A stretch of DNA of 52,350 bases from Burkholderiales bacterium (GCA_027487815.1 JAIYCW010000051.1:1-52350); one strand, 5' to 3'; numbered from the stretch's first letter, positions 18,042 to 26,819 are shown. The notes: a model not told the origin generated them from the letters alone. Numbers and translations: made by a program.

Positions 18042-19256
18042 TTAAGCTTGATCAAGTGGTGAGGCATCGTCCAAAGCCTGATGCATCTGATGATGGGAGG
18101 GGCGCATGGTTGGCTGGCCAAGCATAAGTTTGGCAATGTTGAGTTGATGAATTTGCGAGGTGCCTTCATACAATCTGAACAGCCGCACATCGCGGTAAAA
18201 CCGTTCGGCAACATTGCCTGCCTCATAGCCACTACCGCCAAAAAGCTGAACCGCCCGATCTGCAACCCGGCCACACATTTCCGAGGCAAAAAGCTTGCAC
18301 ATTGAGGCTTCCATGGTGACGTCCTCCAGACGATCGCGTCTGCGCGAGGTTTCCAGCACCAGGGCTTTGGCCGCCTGCACATCAGTGGCACTATCGGCAA
18401 TCAGTTGCTGCATCAGTTGATACTCGGCGATTGGCCGGCCGAACTGACGCCGATCCTGGGCACGCGCCACCATCTCATCAAGCAGGCGAATTGCCGGGCC
18501 AATACACAAACCTGCCAGGTTAATTCGCTGCTTGTTCAATGCCTTCATTGCGCTGCGAAACCCACGCCCCAGCTCGCCACCAAGCACACTGGATTCATGC
18601 ACGCGGCAATCGTTTAGATGCACTTCGCCTACCGGCGAGCCGTGTTGACCCATCTTGTTCATTTCCTCTGGCGTGCTGAGCCCCGGGGTGCCACGCTCAA
18701 TCAGAAAAGCGGTTACGCCTCTGGCGCCTGGTTCGTCAGGATCAGTGCGCGCGAACACCGTGAAGAGGTTGGCAAGCGGGGCATTGGTGATGTAGCACTT
18801 GCGGCCATTCAAAACAAAATGTTCGCCGTCGCGCTGCGCAGTGGTTTTTAGCGCAGTGGCATCCGAGCCGGCCTCGGGCTCGGTAAGCGCAAAGCAGCCG
18901 GTCCAGGCGCCACTGGCGAGTTGCGGCAAGTAGCGGCGTTTTTGCGCCTCGGTGCCGTCCACTACGATGGCCTCGGAGGCAATCCCGGTGTTGCCGCCAA
19001 ATCGGGCACGAAATACGGGGGCCGCCTGAGAAACCACCATATTTACACAGCTCAGCTCCTCGGAGCTCAGGCCTGCACCGCCATAAGCGCTGGGAATGCT
19101 GTGCCCGAACAGGCCCACTTCGCGCATGCGCTGCACCAATGGCTCGGGCAACTCCCCGGAGCGATCAATCGCCTTTTCAAGCGGAATGCACTCTTGAACA
19201 ATAAACTCATGAACCTGGGTAAGCAGCGCATTCAAACGCTTTGGATCACGAATCAT
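18042..19256 (-). CDS. Acyl-CoA dehydrogenase (IclR island, first copy)
   Basis: A 404-residue FAD flavoprotein that introduces an alpha-beta double bond into an acyl-CoA and passes electrons to ETF. It has the substrate/FAD motif CFALTEPEAGSDATALKTTA, YITNAPLANLFTVFART, and the C-terminal QLFGGSGYEAGNVAERFYRDVRLFRLYEGTSQI region, where the Glu of YEGTSQ is the standard catalytic base position. The ATG at 19256 overlaps the iclR stop by four bases. A 24-base gap separates it from the Bug gene. The substrate chain type cannot be read from sequence. Confidence 0.95.
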   Translation of the reverse strand: MIRDPKRLNALLTQVHEFIVQECIPLEKAIDRSGELPEPLVQRMREVGLFGHSIPSAYGGAGLSSEELSCVNMVVSQAAPVFRARFGGNTGIASEAIVVDGTEAQKRRYLPQLASGAWTGCFALTEPEAGSDATALKTTAQRDGEHFVLNGRKCYITNAPLANLFTVFARTDPDEPGARGVTAFLIERGTPGLSTPEEMNKMGQHGSPVGEVHLNDCRVHESSVLGGELGRGFRSAMKALNKQRINLAGLCIGPAIRLLDEMVARAQDRRQFGRPIAEYQLMQQLIADSATDVQAAKALVLETSRRRDRLEDVTMEASMCKLFASEMCGRVADRAVQLFGGSGYEAGNVAERFYRDVRLFRLYEGTSQIHQLNIAKLMLGQPTMRPSHHQMHQALDDASPLDQA

Positions 19257-20176
19257 GATGGCTCGCCTCGTTGATAATCATGCAGCCCGCCAGCCTGCTC
19301 AATGCGTAGCACCGCTTCGAGCAAACGCGGCGCTATCTCTTTCTCAAGCATACCTTTGCGCAGCCGATAGGCCGACATCGTGCAATTTAATGCAACGACT
19401 TCATCACGCCACTGCACTGGCACGGCCACCGCATGCACCTCGCGCCGCCAGTCACCTGCGCTGTAGCAAAAGCCGCGGCTTCGGAACTGCTTTTGATCAG
19501 CCTCAAACATGGGCAGATCAAGCGCAAATCGCTCAGGATCTTCAACTTTGAGTCGATTCAAAATCGCCAATCGCTCGTTAGGTGTCACGCCCAGGACCAA
19601 CGCACGGCCAATGGAGGTGCACAGCAACGGGCGAGTGCTGCCAATATCAGGCTGATACAAATTTCCGGCATCCGCACGGATGGTGTCGACATAGACCACG
19701 CCCAACCGATCGCGCATGCCGAGGTTCACGGTGCAACCCGTGTGCCTGGCGATGTCTTCCATATAAGGGCGCGCAATCTGGCGCACTTGGAGGCTGGCGA
19801 GCAGGGGATAGCCTAACGACAGCACGCCTGAACCCAGGCGGTATTTCTGGAATCGTTCAATCCGGGTGAGGTAACCCAACAAGGTCAGGGTGTAGGTCAA
19901 GCGCGAGACCGTGGCCTTGGGCAGGCCTGTGCGATCCGCGATATCGCGGTTGCCCAGCATCAGGTCGGCAGGCGTGAATGCACGCAATACATCCAGCCCG
20001 CGAGCCAGATTGGTGGAGAACTGACGATCCGCGCTGAGTTCTTCGGCAGCAAGCAGACCAGGCAAAGGCGCGGTGGATACCGAGGGCGACATCAGGAGAG
20101 GTTCATGAGTGGGTTGAGGAGCTTTCACAGATCGTGCAGGCTGTGGTTTGGATAGGGTTGACTTGATGGATTTCAT
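19253..20176 (-). CDS. IclR-family transcriptional regulator
   Basis: A DNA-binding regulator with an N-terminal winged helix-turn-helix and a C-terminal effector domain. After a basic, proline-rich N-terminus, LARGLDVLRAF and NRDIADRTGLPKATVSRLTYTL form the HTH; the effector domain has HTGCTVNLGMRD, TSIGRAL and AVPVQW. I place the start at the ATG at 20176 (307 residues); a TTG at 20203 and an ATG at 20092 are alternatives. It heads the leftward operon iclR-acyl-CoA dehydrogenase-Bug-NMO and is divergent from the CoA-transferase gene. A palindrome at 20220-20234 in the gap, repeated at 22850-22864, suggests autoregulation and control of the whole island. Confidence 0.93.
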   Translation of the reverse strand: MKSIKSTLSKPQPARSVKAPQPTHEPLLMSPSVSTAPLPGLLAAEELSADRQFSTNLARGLDVLRAFTPADLMLGNRDIADRTGLPKATVSRLTYTLTLLGYLTRIERFQKYRLGSGVLSLGYPLLASLQVRQIARPYMEDIARHTGCTVNLGMRDRLGVVYVDTIRADAGNLYQPDIGSTRPLLCTSIGRALVLGVTPNERLAILNRLKVEDPERFALDLPMFEADQKQFRSRGFCYSAGDWRREVHAVAVPVQWRDEVVALNCTMSAYRLRKGMLEKEIAPRLLEAVLRIEQAGGLHDYQRGEPS

Positions 20177-20219
20177 GATGGGCGCGGTGTTGGCAAGGGT
20201 CAATGGTTTAGGTTAACTG

Positions 20220-20234
20220 TTTCGCTGTGCGGAA
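20220..20234. promoter_or_regulatory. Candidate IclR operator, copy 1
   Basis: TTTCGC-TGT-GCGGAA is an inverted repeat (ideal arms TTCCGC/GCGGAA) with one mismatched position, in the gap between iclR and the CoA-transferase gene. With its preceding G it is identical at 15 of 16 positions to the site at 22849-22864. Wider arms AGGTTAA (20210-20216) and TTAACCT (20264-20270) flank it. Assignment to this IclR protein is inference from position and repetition. Confidence 0.55.
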
Positions 20235-20298
20235 TATCAGTTGATTTCCGGCAGACCCTACACTTAACCTCGAAGCGCCGCAATCGCCTGGAAACACC

Positions 20299-21516
20299 AT
20301 GCCTGATGAGTTGACCCCTGTTGCCACCGGACCCCTGACTGGCGTACGCATTCTTGATATGGCTACCGTGGTTGCCGCCCCATTTTCAGCCGCGCTATGC
20401 GCGGATCTGGGGGCTTCGGTGGTGAAGCTTGAATTGCCCGATGGCAGCGACCCTCTGCGCACACTTGCACCGGTAAAGGATGGGGTGCCGCTTTACTGGA
20501 AAGTGACCAATCGCGGCAAGCAGGGCATTTCCTTGGATGTGCGTCAGGCCGAAGGGCGCGAACTCTTCATGAAGCTCTTGCCCAGCTTCGATGTGTTGGT
20601 GGAGAACTTTCGTGCCGGCACCCTGGAGCGCTGGGGTATCGGCCCGGCAGTGCTTTTCGAAGCCAACCCGCGCTTGATCATTTTGCGCATGACCGGTTTT
20701 GGTCAAACCGGCCCGAAAGCCGGGCATGCAGGCTTTGCGCGTGTGTTTGAAGCCATGAGTGGCCTGACTCACCTCACCGGGCAAGCGGACGGGCCGCCAC
20801 TCCATATCAACTTTCCCCTGGGCGATACGGTGGCTGGAGTGTTTGGCGCGTTTGCCATTACGAGCGAGCTGGTGCGCCTGCGATCCGATCCCAAGGCCCT
20901 GGGCGCAGAGATTGATCTATCGGCCACCGAAGCGCTCTTGCGTATGCTGGAGCCTCTTGCCGTGGAGCGCGAACAGCTGGGTTTGGTGCGGCAGCGCAGC
21001 GGCAACCGCGCGAGCTACACCGCGCCTTCCAATGTGTATTGCAGTGCGGATGGTCAGCACTTCACTTTGGTTGCTTCGTCTGATGCAATTTTCAAACGGC
21101 TTTGCGACGGGATGGGGGAGGCCGGGCTCGCCGAGGATGCGCGTTTTGGTACCAACACGGCCCGCATCAAAAACAATCTGCTCCTGGATGGTGTGCTTGA
21201 GCAATGGTTTGCCAAGCGCTCGTATGCCTCGATAGCCGAAGCGCTTAGCGCAGCGGATGTGCCTTTCAGCAAGGCCTATTCGATTGACGATATCCTGGCC
21301 GATCCGCACTTCAAGGCACGTAAAGCAATCATTCGATTACCCGATGATGAACTGGGATCTGTGCCTGCGCCCTGTGTTGTGCCGCGCGTGGTCGGGCGAG
21401 CAGCTGTCACGCCGCACAGTGGGCCCAGGGTAGGGCAGCACAACACTGAAATTTATGGTGCTCTGGGGCTTGATGCCGAAGCACTCAGCCAGCTGCGCAA
21501 AGGCAAGATCATCTAA
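20299..21516 (+). CDS. CaiB/BaiF family (type III) CoA-transferase
   Basis: A 405-residue family III CoA-transferase, which moves CoA between carboxylic acids through an aspartyl-CoA anhydride. The N-terminal Rossmann half has GVRILDMATVVAAPFSAALCADLGASVVKLE, then NFRAGTLERWGIG and RMTGFGQTGP. Asp176 in FPLGDTVAG occupies the position of the catalytic aspartate of formyl-CoA transferase. It could activate the island's substrate using succinyl- or acetyl-CoA. It is transcribed alone to the right, divergent from iclR and convergent with the second acyl-CoA dehydrogenase (44 bases between stops). Confidence 0.93.
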   Translation: MPDELTPVATGPLTGVRILDMATVVAAPFSAALCADLGASVVKLELPDGSDPLRTLAPVKDGVPLYWKVTNRGKQGISLDVRQAEGRELFMKLLPSFDVLVENFRAGTLERWGIGPAVLFEANPRLIILRMTGFGQTGPKAGHAGFARVFEAMSGLTHLTGQADGPPLHINFPLGDTVAGVFGAFAITSELVRLRSDPKALGAEIDLSATEALLRMLEPLAVEREQLGLVRQRSGNRASYTAPSNVYCSADGQHFTLVASSDAIFKRLCDGMGEAGLAEDARFGTNTARIKNNLLLDGVLEQWFAKRSYASIAEALSAADVPFSKAYSIDDILADPHFKARKAIIRLPDDELGSVPAPCVVPRVVGRAAVTPHSGPRVGQHNTEIYGALGLDAEALSQLRKGKII

Positions 21517-21560
21517 TAGGCATGAGTCGTCAAGCCCCCGGGTGTGCATTCATCGGGCTG

Positions 21561-22814
21561 TCAGTACAGCTCAGTTGAGCCTGTATGCAGGCAGGGATGC
21601 CGCTCGCTGTGGGCGATTCGGCGCATCAGATCGCGCCCAATCACGGTTTTATGGACTTCGCTGGAGCCTTCGCCGATTTGATTGAGCTTGGCATCCCGGA
21701 AAAATCGCTCCAATGGAAAACTCTTCAGATATCCCCGGCCCCCCACCAGCTGCAATGCATCCGTAATCACGCGCATTCCAAGATCAGTGGCATGCAGCTT
21801 GGCCATCGAGGCAGCCATCGGCGCATGTGGATCTTTTTGGTCATAGGCCAGCGCGGCTTGAAACACGAGCGCCCGCGAGGCTTCGATCTGAGTGAACAAA
21901 TCTGCAAGCATCCACTGCACGCCTTGCTTAGATCCGAGGCGTTCGCCAAAAAGCTCGCGATCATTGCAGTATGTGGCGGCAATTTCGAGCGCTCCAAGCG
22001 CCCGCCCGAGCGCCATCGAAGCATGACCGATCCGTGCGCGCACCAAGGCGTCTTGCGCAAGCTCAAAGCCTTCGCCCACGGAGCCGAGCCGATAGGCTAG
22101 AGGCACTTCAACCGAGTTGAAGCTCACATCACAAATCGGCACGCCAAACCAGCCCAGTTTGTGCACCGGCTCACTGATGTTTACCCCTGGCAGGCGGGTT
22201 GATACGAGTAGCGCCACCAACTGGGCATTTCGGCCCGGCGGTTCATTCGCCAGCCGGGCAATCACGACCAACCAGTCTGCAGTGTTGGCTCGGGTAATGT
22301 ATTTTTTTGTTCCGGTGAGCCGATACCCATTACCCACGCGCTCGGCCTGGGTTGCGAGCCCTCTCACATCCGAGCCGGCACCCGGTTCCGACAGCGCAAA
22401 AGCGGCCTGAAGCTCACCGGCACACAAGCCGGGAAGTACCTGAGCTTTCAGGACTTCGGAGCCTCCTGCAACAATCGCCCGCGATGAAAGATCAGTGCCC
22501 GTAACGATGGATGCTGCGGCGCTGCACACCCGACCCAGCTCCTCAATTAACCGGATGCGCAGCTGCATGCTTGCCTCAGTGCCCCCATAGGCGCTTGGGA
22601 ATGCGGTGCCAACAATGCCCGAGCCACAAAGCAGCCGAAACGTGTCCCAGGCAAAGATATCCTGCTTTGCAGTTTCAGCAGCGTGTGGTCCGATGGTGTC
22701 GCGGGCAAGGGTTCGTGCTTTCTCCACCCACATGCGCTCAGCTGGTTGCAAGGCCTGAACATAAAAATCAGCAAATAGCCGCATTGCGCTTCCCATGATT
22801 GCGAGGTCATTCAT
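21561..22814 (-). CDS. Acyl-CoA dehydrogenase (IclR island, second copy)
   Basis: A 417-residue acyl-CoA dehydrogenase. The FAD/substrate loop AFALSEPGAGSDVRGLATQAE, KKYITRANTADWLVVIARL, and the C-terminal QLVGGRGYLKSFPLERFFRDAKLNQIGEGSSEVHK are clear; the Glu of GEGSSE is in the catalytic-base position. It differs strongly from the copy at 18042-19256, suggesting another substrate or step. ATG at 22814; an ATG six codons in is possible. It is divergent from the AcuI-like gene, and the gap holds the second palindromic operator. Confidence 0.94.
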   Translation of the reverse strand: MNDLAIMGSAMRLFADFYVQALQPAERMWVEKARTLARDTIGPHAAETAKQDIFAWDTFRLLCGSGIVGTAFPSAYGGTEASMQLRIRLIEELGRVCSAAASIVTGTDLSSRAIVAGGSEVLKAQVLPGLCAGELQAAFALSEPGAGSDVRGLATQAERVGNGYRLTGTKKYITRANTADWLVVIARLANEPPGRNAQLVALLVSTRLPGVNISEPVHKLGWFGVPICDVSFNSVEVPLAYRLGSVGEGFELAQDALVRARIGHASMALGRALGALEIAATYCNDRELFGERLGSKQGVQWMLADLFTQIEASRALVFQAALAYDQKDPHAPMAASMAKLHATDLGMRVITDALQLVGGRGYLKSFPLERFFRDAKLNQIGEGSSEVHKTVIGRDLMRRIAHSERHPCLHTGSTELY

Positions 22815-22849
22815 GCTCGCATGGTCGCCGGTCTAAAAGAGCAATGGTG

Positions 22850-22864
22850 TTTTGCTGTGCGGAA
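22850..22864. promoter_or_regulatory. Candidate IclR operator, copy 2
   Basis: TTTTGC-TGT-GCGGAA lies in the 120-base gap between the divergent second acyl-CoA dehydrogenase and AcuI-like genes. It has the same right arm, spacer and all but one left-arm base as the site in the iclR promoter gap. Its position 36 bases before the leftward start and about 70 before the rightward TTG suits control of both. Confidence 0.55.
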
Positions 22865-22934
22865 CGCTGGATGGACTCCAGAGCTCAAAGATGATCTGCT
22901 CCAAGTTGTATCCACCCTGGTCAAGGGGAGCCTT

Positions 22935-23933
22935 TTGCAGCCACTATTTCGAGCACTGCGTGTGCACCAAACCGCTTCCGGGCACCAGGCAAGCATCGAC
23001 GAGCTAACGCTAGATGCGCTTACTGCGGGAGAGGTTGTGGTTCGAACCCTTTGGGCCGGGCTGAATTACAAGGACAGCCTGGCCGTGACCGGCGCTGCAA
23101 AAGTGGTATCCGGCTATCCGCGCGTGCCTGGGATCGAACTGGTCGGTGTGGTCGAGTCCAGTGACGTGGCGGGCATCACGCCTGGAGAAGAAGTGCTGGT
23201 GCATGGGTTCCAAACCGGTATTGAGTTCGATGGCGGCCTGGCTGAACGGGTGAGGGTGCGAGCCCAGCATGTCATGCCAATTCCAGCAGGGTTAAGCGCC
23301 TTTGAAACCGCAGTTTTGGGTGTGCCGGGATTTACGGTGGCCATGGCTTTGGAGCGCTTCGAAGCCCATAGCCTGACTCCTGCGGCGGGGCCGATTGTCG
23401 TCAATGGTGCTGCAGGCGCAGTGGGGATTTCGGCATTGGCGATCCTGGCACGCGCAGGGTATCAAACAGTTGCCTTAACCCGGCGGTCGTCTTCAATTGA
23501 TACGTTGAAGCAGCTCGGGGCAAGCGAGGTTTTGGTGGCCGATGTCTTCCTCAACCAAACCCGCCCGCTTGAGAAAGGCCGATTTGCAGCAGCAATTGAT
23601 AACGTGGGTGGCGATACCCTGTCCTGGATGTTGCGCAGTTTGCTGGATCACGGCCAATTGGCCTCGGTGGGCAATGCCTCCGGGATTGGATTTTCATGCA
23701 ATGTGCTGCCCTTTATCTTGCGGCAGGCCACCATGTTCGGGATAGCGGCCAATGCTCCCTGGCCGGTGCGCCACCGACTCTGGGCCAGGCTCGCGACAGA
23801 TTGGAAACCCGATATTGGGGCGTTGATGCGCCATGTCCATGAATGCGCGCTCGACGACGTGCCCGCCCGCGCTGCTGCACAAATAGCGGGGCAAAGCGCT
23901 GGGCGAACACTTGTGAAGTTCAATAGTGCATGA
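22935..23933 (+). CDS. AcuI/YhdH-like zinc-free enoyl-CoA or quinone oxidoreductase
   Basis: A 332-residue medium-chain dehydrogenase/reductase close to the AcuI/YhdH group; AcuI reduces acryloyl-CoA to propionyl-CoA with NADPH. LNYKDSLAVTGAAKVV and PRVPGIELVGVVE are group signatures, and NGAAGAVGISALAILARAGY is the NADPH loop; no zinc ligands are seen. I chose the TTG at 22935, preceded by AGGGGAG, because it gives the family N-terminus (QPLFRALRV). A longer frame from 22821 would run through the promoter gap. Its last four bases overlap the start of the racemase gene. Confidence 0.85.
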   Translation: MQPLFRALRVHQTASGHQASIDELTLDALTAGEVVVRTLWAGLNYKDSLAVTGAAKVVSGYPRVPGIELVGVVESSDVAGITPGEEVLVHGFQTGIEFDGGLAERVRVRAQHVMPIPAGLSAFETAVLGVPGFTVAMALERFEAHSLTPAAGPIVVNGAAGAVGISALAILARAGYQTVALTRRSSSIDTLKQLGASEVLVADVFLNQTRPLEKGRFAAAIDNVGGDTLSWMLRSLLDHGQLASVGNASGIGFSCNVLPFILRQATMFGIAANAPWPVRHRLWARLATDWKPDIGALMRHVHECALDDVPARAAAQIAGQSAGRTLVKFNSA

Positions 23934-25063
23934 GTCGCTCTAAAGGGGTTCTCGAGGGCGTTCGGATTATTGAGCTCGAAGCGATTGGTCCCGTGCCATT
24001 TGCAGGGATGCTTCTGGCCGACATGGGCGCCGAGGTCCTGCGCATTGACCGATTGGCGGCTCACGATGATCTGGGCATTCAATCCGAACGGCCGAAAGTG
24101 GATATTTTTGGTCGTGGGAAACACGCCTTGGCTCTTGACCTGAAAGAGCCAAACGCCGTGCACCAGTTGATCGCGATCTGCCAGCATGCGGATGCCATCA
24201 TGGAGGGGTTTCGGCCAGGCACCATGGAGCGTCTTGAACTAGGGCCCGAAGTCTTGCTTGCTGCCAATCCGCGCCTGGTGTTTGCCCGCATGACTGGATG
24301 GGGTCAGGATGGTCCATTGGCGAATACGGCAGGCCATGACATCAACTATCTGGCGTTATCCGGCCTGCTTTCAACGATTGGTGAGGCAGGGCGCAAACCA
24401 GTGCCGCCGCTCAATCTGGTAGGGGATTTTGGGGGTGGGGCGATGTTCTTGGCCCTTGGTCTTGTCGCTGCGATCCTGAGCGCGAAGAAGGCAGGGCGCG
24501 GACAAGTGATCGATGTCGCTATGGTGGAGGGTGCAGCTTTGCTGGGTGCGGGCCTGTGGGGCCAGCTCAACTCCGGCAACTGGCTAGAAGCTCGCGGCAG
24601 CAATAGCCTGGATGGCGGCGCACCGTGGTACTGCACTTATGAAACCGCTGACGGGCGCTATGTTGCCGTGGGAGCCATCGAGACCCGTTTCTATCAGGAG
24701 TTGCTTCATGGCCTGGGAATCCAGCCCTCTGAGTTACCAAAACGACAAGACCAAGCCCAATGGCCTGAGATACGCGAGCGGTTTGCCACATGCTTTAAGT
24801 CGAAGACGCGAGCTGACTGGATGGAAATATTTGCTGGTACAGATGCCTGCGTAACACCGGTGCTGACACCCTCTGAAGCTCTGCATGATCCGCATATGAG
24901 CTATCGGGGAGTAGTTCAGCGTTCGCATGGCTTGACTCAGCCTATGCCAGCGCCGAGATTTGGCGACCAGGAACGTTGCGAACCGGGGGCAGCGCCAAAA
25001 CGCGGCGAAGGTGGGCTGGACCTTGTGAAGTCGTGGGGTCTCGATCTCGGTGACTTTACATAA
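23930..25063 (+). CDS. Alpha-methylacyl-CoA racemase (CaiB/BaiF superfamily)
   Basis: A 377-residue protein of the CaiB/BaiF fold. The residues correspond to a racemase rather than a CoA-transferase: GHDINYLALSG (His136, Asp137), NLVGDFGGG (Asp166) and GAIETRFY (Glu251) match the His/Asp/Glu set described for Mycobacterium tuberculosis MCR. The enzyme would interconvert (R)- and (S)-2-methylacyl-CoA so that a stereospecific dehydrogenase can act. The start overlaps the AcuI-like stop by four bases. Its presence implies a 2-methyl-branched acyl intermediate in this island. Confidence 0.88.
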   Translation: MSRSKGVLEGVRIIELEAIGPVPFAGMLLADMGAEVLRIDRLAAHDDLGIQSERPKVDIFGRGKHALALDLKEPNAVHQLIAICQHADAIMEGFRPGTMERLELGPEVLLAANPRLVFARMTGWGQDGPLANTAGHDINYLALSGLLSTIGEAGRKPVPPLNLVGDFGGGAMFLALGLVAAILSAKKAGRGQVIDVAMVEGAALLGAGLWGQLNSGNWLEARGSNSLDGGAPWYCTYETADGRYVAVGAIETRFYQELLHGLGIQPSELPKRQDQAQWPEIRERFATCFKSKTRADWMEIFAGTDACVTPVLTPSEALHDPHMSYRGVVQRSHGLTQPMPAPRFGDQERCEPGAAPKRGEGGLDLVKSWGLDLGDFT

Positions 25064-25135
25064 TATACATTATGCGCATCGAAACAAGAAGCATTGTGAG
25101 CTCCCAAATCAACCCATCCAAGAACAAAGTTGTGG

Positions 25136-26038
25136 TTAGCGAGACCCAGGCAATCGGACAGCAGGCAAAGGCTCCCGCGCCGAACCTTCACCGACCGGCA
25201 ACGGATCCACTGAGGGGCCTACAGAACGAGATGCACCACCTGCTTGAGGTTGTGGCACTGGCGCAGTCGGTGTCACCCTTGGCGTGGCCACCGGTGCGGG
25301 AAGTATTTGCGGGGAGCTTGCTGCAGGCACCGCAGCGGGCTTGCTCTGTGCCGGCTGACCGGAGCGATATTTTCGCTCAAAGGCTACTGCACGGTCACGA
25401 ACCATCTTCGCCAGTTCAGGTTCGCCGACACGTTGGAGGTAATCAGCCGCACTCAAGCCCGCCTGATTTAATGGCGTTGGATCGGCGCCTTCTTCGAGCA
25501 GCAAGCGCACAACCGTCAAATGTTTACCGCGTGCCGCCATCATCAACGGAGTTGTATCATTAGGTGAAGAAGCATCGATAAATGCATGATTTTCCAGCAT
25601 TAACTTGACCAACTCGGGATGCCCACCTGCGGCTGCGTAGTGCAAGGGTGCCCACTGGGGCTTGTTAACTTCAGCCCCCTTCTTTACCAGCAACTGTGCA
25701 GCCTTCAGATCGCCATGAAGACAGGCGTACATCAAAGCGCTCTCCCCGCTGGCATTCAGCAGATTTACATTCACCTCAGGCGAATCCAGCAGGGCCGCTA
25801 GAGCTTCAAAAGACTTTTGGGCAGCAGCAGCGACCGGCGCAGGACCGAACTTTGTATCCTCAGCATTTGGGTTCACCCCGCGCAGCAGCCAGGTTGAGAT
25901 TTCCCGGGGCCGGTTCTCGCGGATCGCTTCCAGAAACGCTTTATAAGCATCTTGGGCATAAATAGATCCAAACGGACTAAAGATTGCTGCCAATAAAACT
26001 GACAAAACGAGGGGCCTAATATTAATATTCCACTTCAT
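25136..26038 (-). CDS. Exported ankyrin-repeat protein with Pro/Ala-rich tail
   Basis: A 300-residue protein. Residues 1-29 form a signal peptide (ending IYAQ). Ankyrin repeats run from about residue 65 to 210, with ASGESALMYACLHGDLKAAQLLVKKGAEVN, WAPLHYAAAGGHPELVKLMLEN and DTTPLMMAARGKHLTVVRLLLEEGADP-type units visible. The last 75 residues are rich in Pro, Ala and Ser with no fold signature. Likely a periplasmic or surface protein-binding scaffold; no partner can be named. It starts one base after the tatD stop, so it is part of that operon, as in other Burkholderiales. Confidence 0.87.
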   Translation of the reverse strand: MKWNINIRPLVLSVLLAAIFSPFGSIYAQDAYKAFLEAIRENRPREISTWLLRGVNPNAEDTKFGPAPVAAAAQKSFEALAALLDSPEVNVNLLNASGESALMYACLHGDLKAAQLLVKKGAEVNKPQWAPLHYAAAGGHPELVKLMLENHAFIDASSPNDTTPLMMAARGKHLTVVRLLLEEGADPTPLNQAGLSAADYLQRVGEPELAKMVRDRAVAFERKYRSGQPAQSKPAAVPAASSPQILPAPVATPRVTPTAPVPQPQAGGASRSVGPSVDPLPVGEGSAREPLPAVRLPGSR

Positions 26039-26039
26039 A

Positions 26040-26819
26040 TCAATGCTCTAGTGGCTTGAATAATATATCAAAATTCCTTGAAGTAACCTCAGCTATGCGC
26101 TCAGTACTTTGACCAATCAGTTGGGCAATAAACGCTGCCGTATGGGCCACATAGGCTGGTTCATTGAGCCGCCCTCGCACCGGCACCGGTGCAAGATAAG
26201 GCGCATCGGTTTCGATCAGCATGCGGTCCAGCGGCACCAGCTTCGCCACCTCGCGCAAATCCTGGGCGTTCTTGAAGGTAACAATGCCTGAAAATGAAAT
26301 GTAGAACCCGAGATCTAGCGCTTGCCTAGCCACATCGGCGGTTTCGGTAAAGCAATGCATTACCCCGCTGCACCGCTGCGCCCCACCCTCGCGCATCATG
26401 GCCAAAGTGTCGCCGCTTGCGCTGCGGGTATGAATTACCAGAGGCTTGCCGGTTTGTACCCCGGCCTGGATATGAGTTGCAAAGCGACGTTGCTGAGCGG
26501 CCCGCGCATCGCTGTTGTCACCAATTCGAAAGTAATCCAGTCCGGTTTCACCGATCGCCAGCACCTTGGGATGTTTCGCGCCCTCAAGCAGGTCGGCGAG
26601 GCTGGGCTCACGATCTTCGAGATTATCGGGATGCACCCCTACCGTGGCATAAAGTTGAGGGTGCGCTTGCGCCAAGGCCAGCACCCGAGGGAAATCCTCC
26701 AGAGTGACGCTGATACACATCGCGCGGGTGACCTGCGCTTGGGCCATGCGCTCAAGCACCGCAGGCAACTGCGCCGCAAGTTCAGGGAAATCCAGGTGGC
26801 AGTGGGAGTCAGTCAGCAT
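26040..26819 (-). CDS. TatD-family metal-dependent hydrolase/DNase
   Basis: A 259-residue TIM-barrel metallohydrolase. The HxH pair is His6/His8 (SHCHLD), with Glu91 (IGETGLDYFR), later histidines in VIHTRSASGDT and MHCFTE, and Asp in ETDAPYLAPVPVRG. Family members have 3'-5' exonuclease activity on DNA. This paralog (with the APVPVRGRLNEPAYV motif) corresponds to the YcfH group often next to holB. The ATG at 26819 directly abuts a nine-bp hairpin (26820-26840) with no clear ribosome site outside it. Confidence 0.94.
   Translation of the reverse strand: MLTDSHCHLDFPELAAQLPAVLERMAQAQVTRAMCISVTLEDFPRVLALAQAHPQLYATVGVHPDNLEDREPSLADLLEGAKHPKVLAIGETGLDYFRIGDNSDARAAQQRRFATHIQAGVQTGKPLVIHTRSASGDTLAMMREGGAQRCSGVMHCFTETADVARQALDLGFYISFSGIVTFKNAQDLREVAKLVPLDRMLIETDAPYLAPVPVRGRLNEPAYVAHTAAFIAQLIGQSTERIAEVTSRNFDILFKPLEH

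Noticed and set aside
25059-25074. AT-rich palindrome CATAAT-ATAC-ATTATG at the end of the racemase gene
   Set aside because: It overlaps the stop codon, lies between convergent genes and has no U-run; chance in AT-rich sequence is likely.
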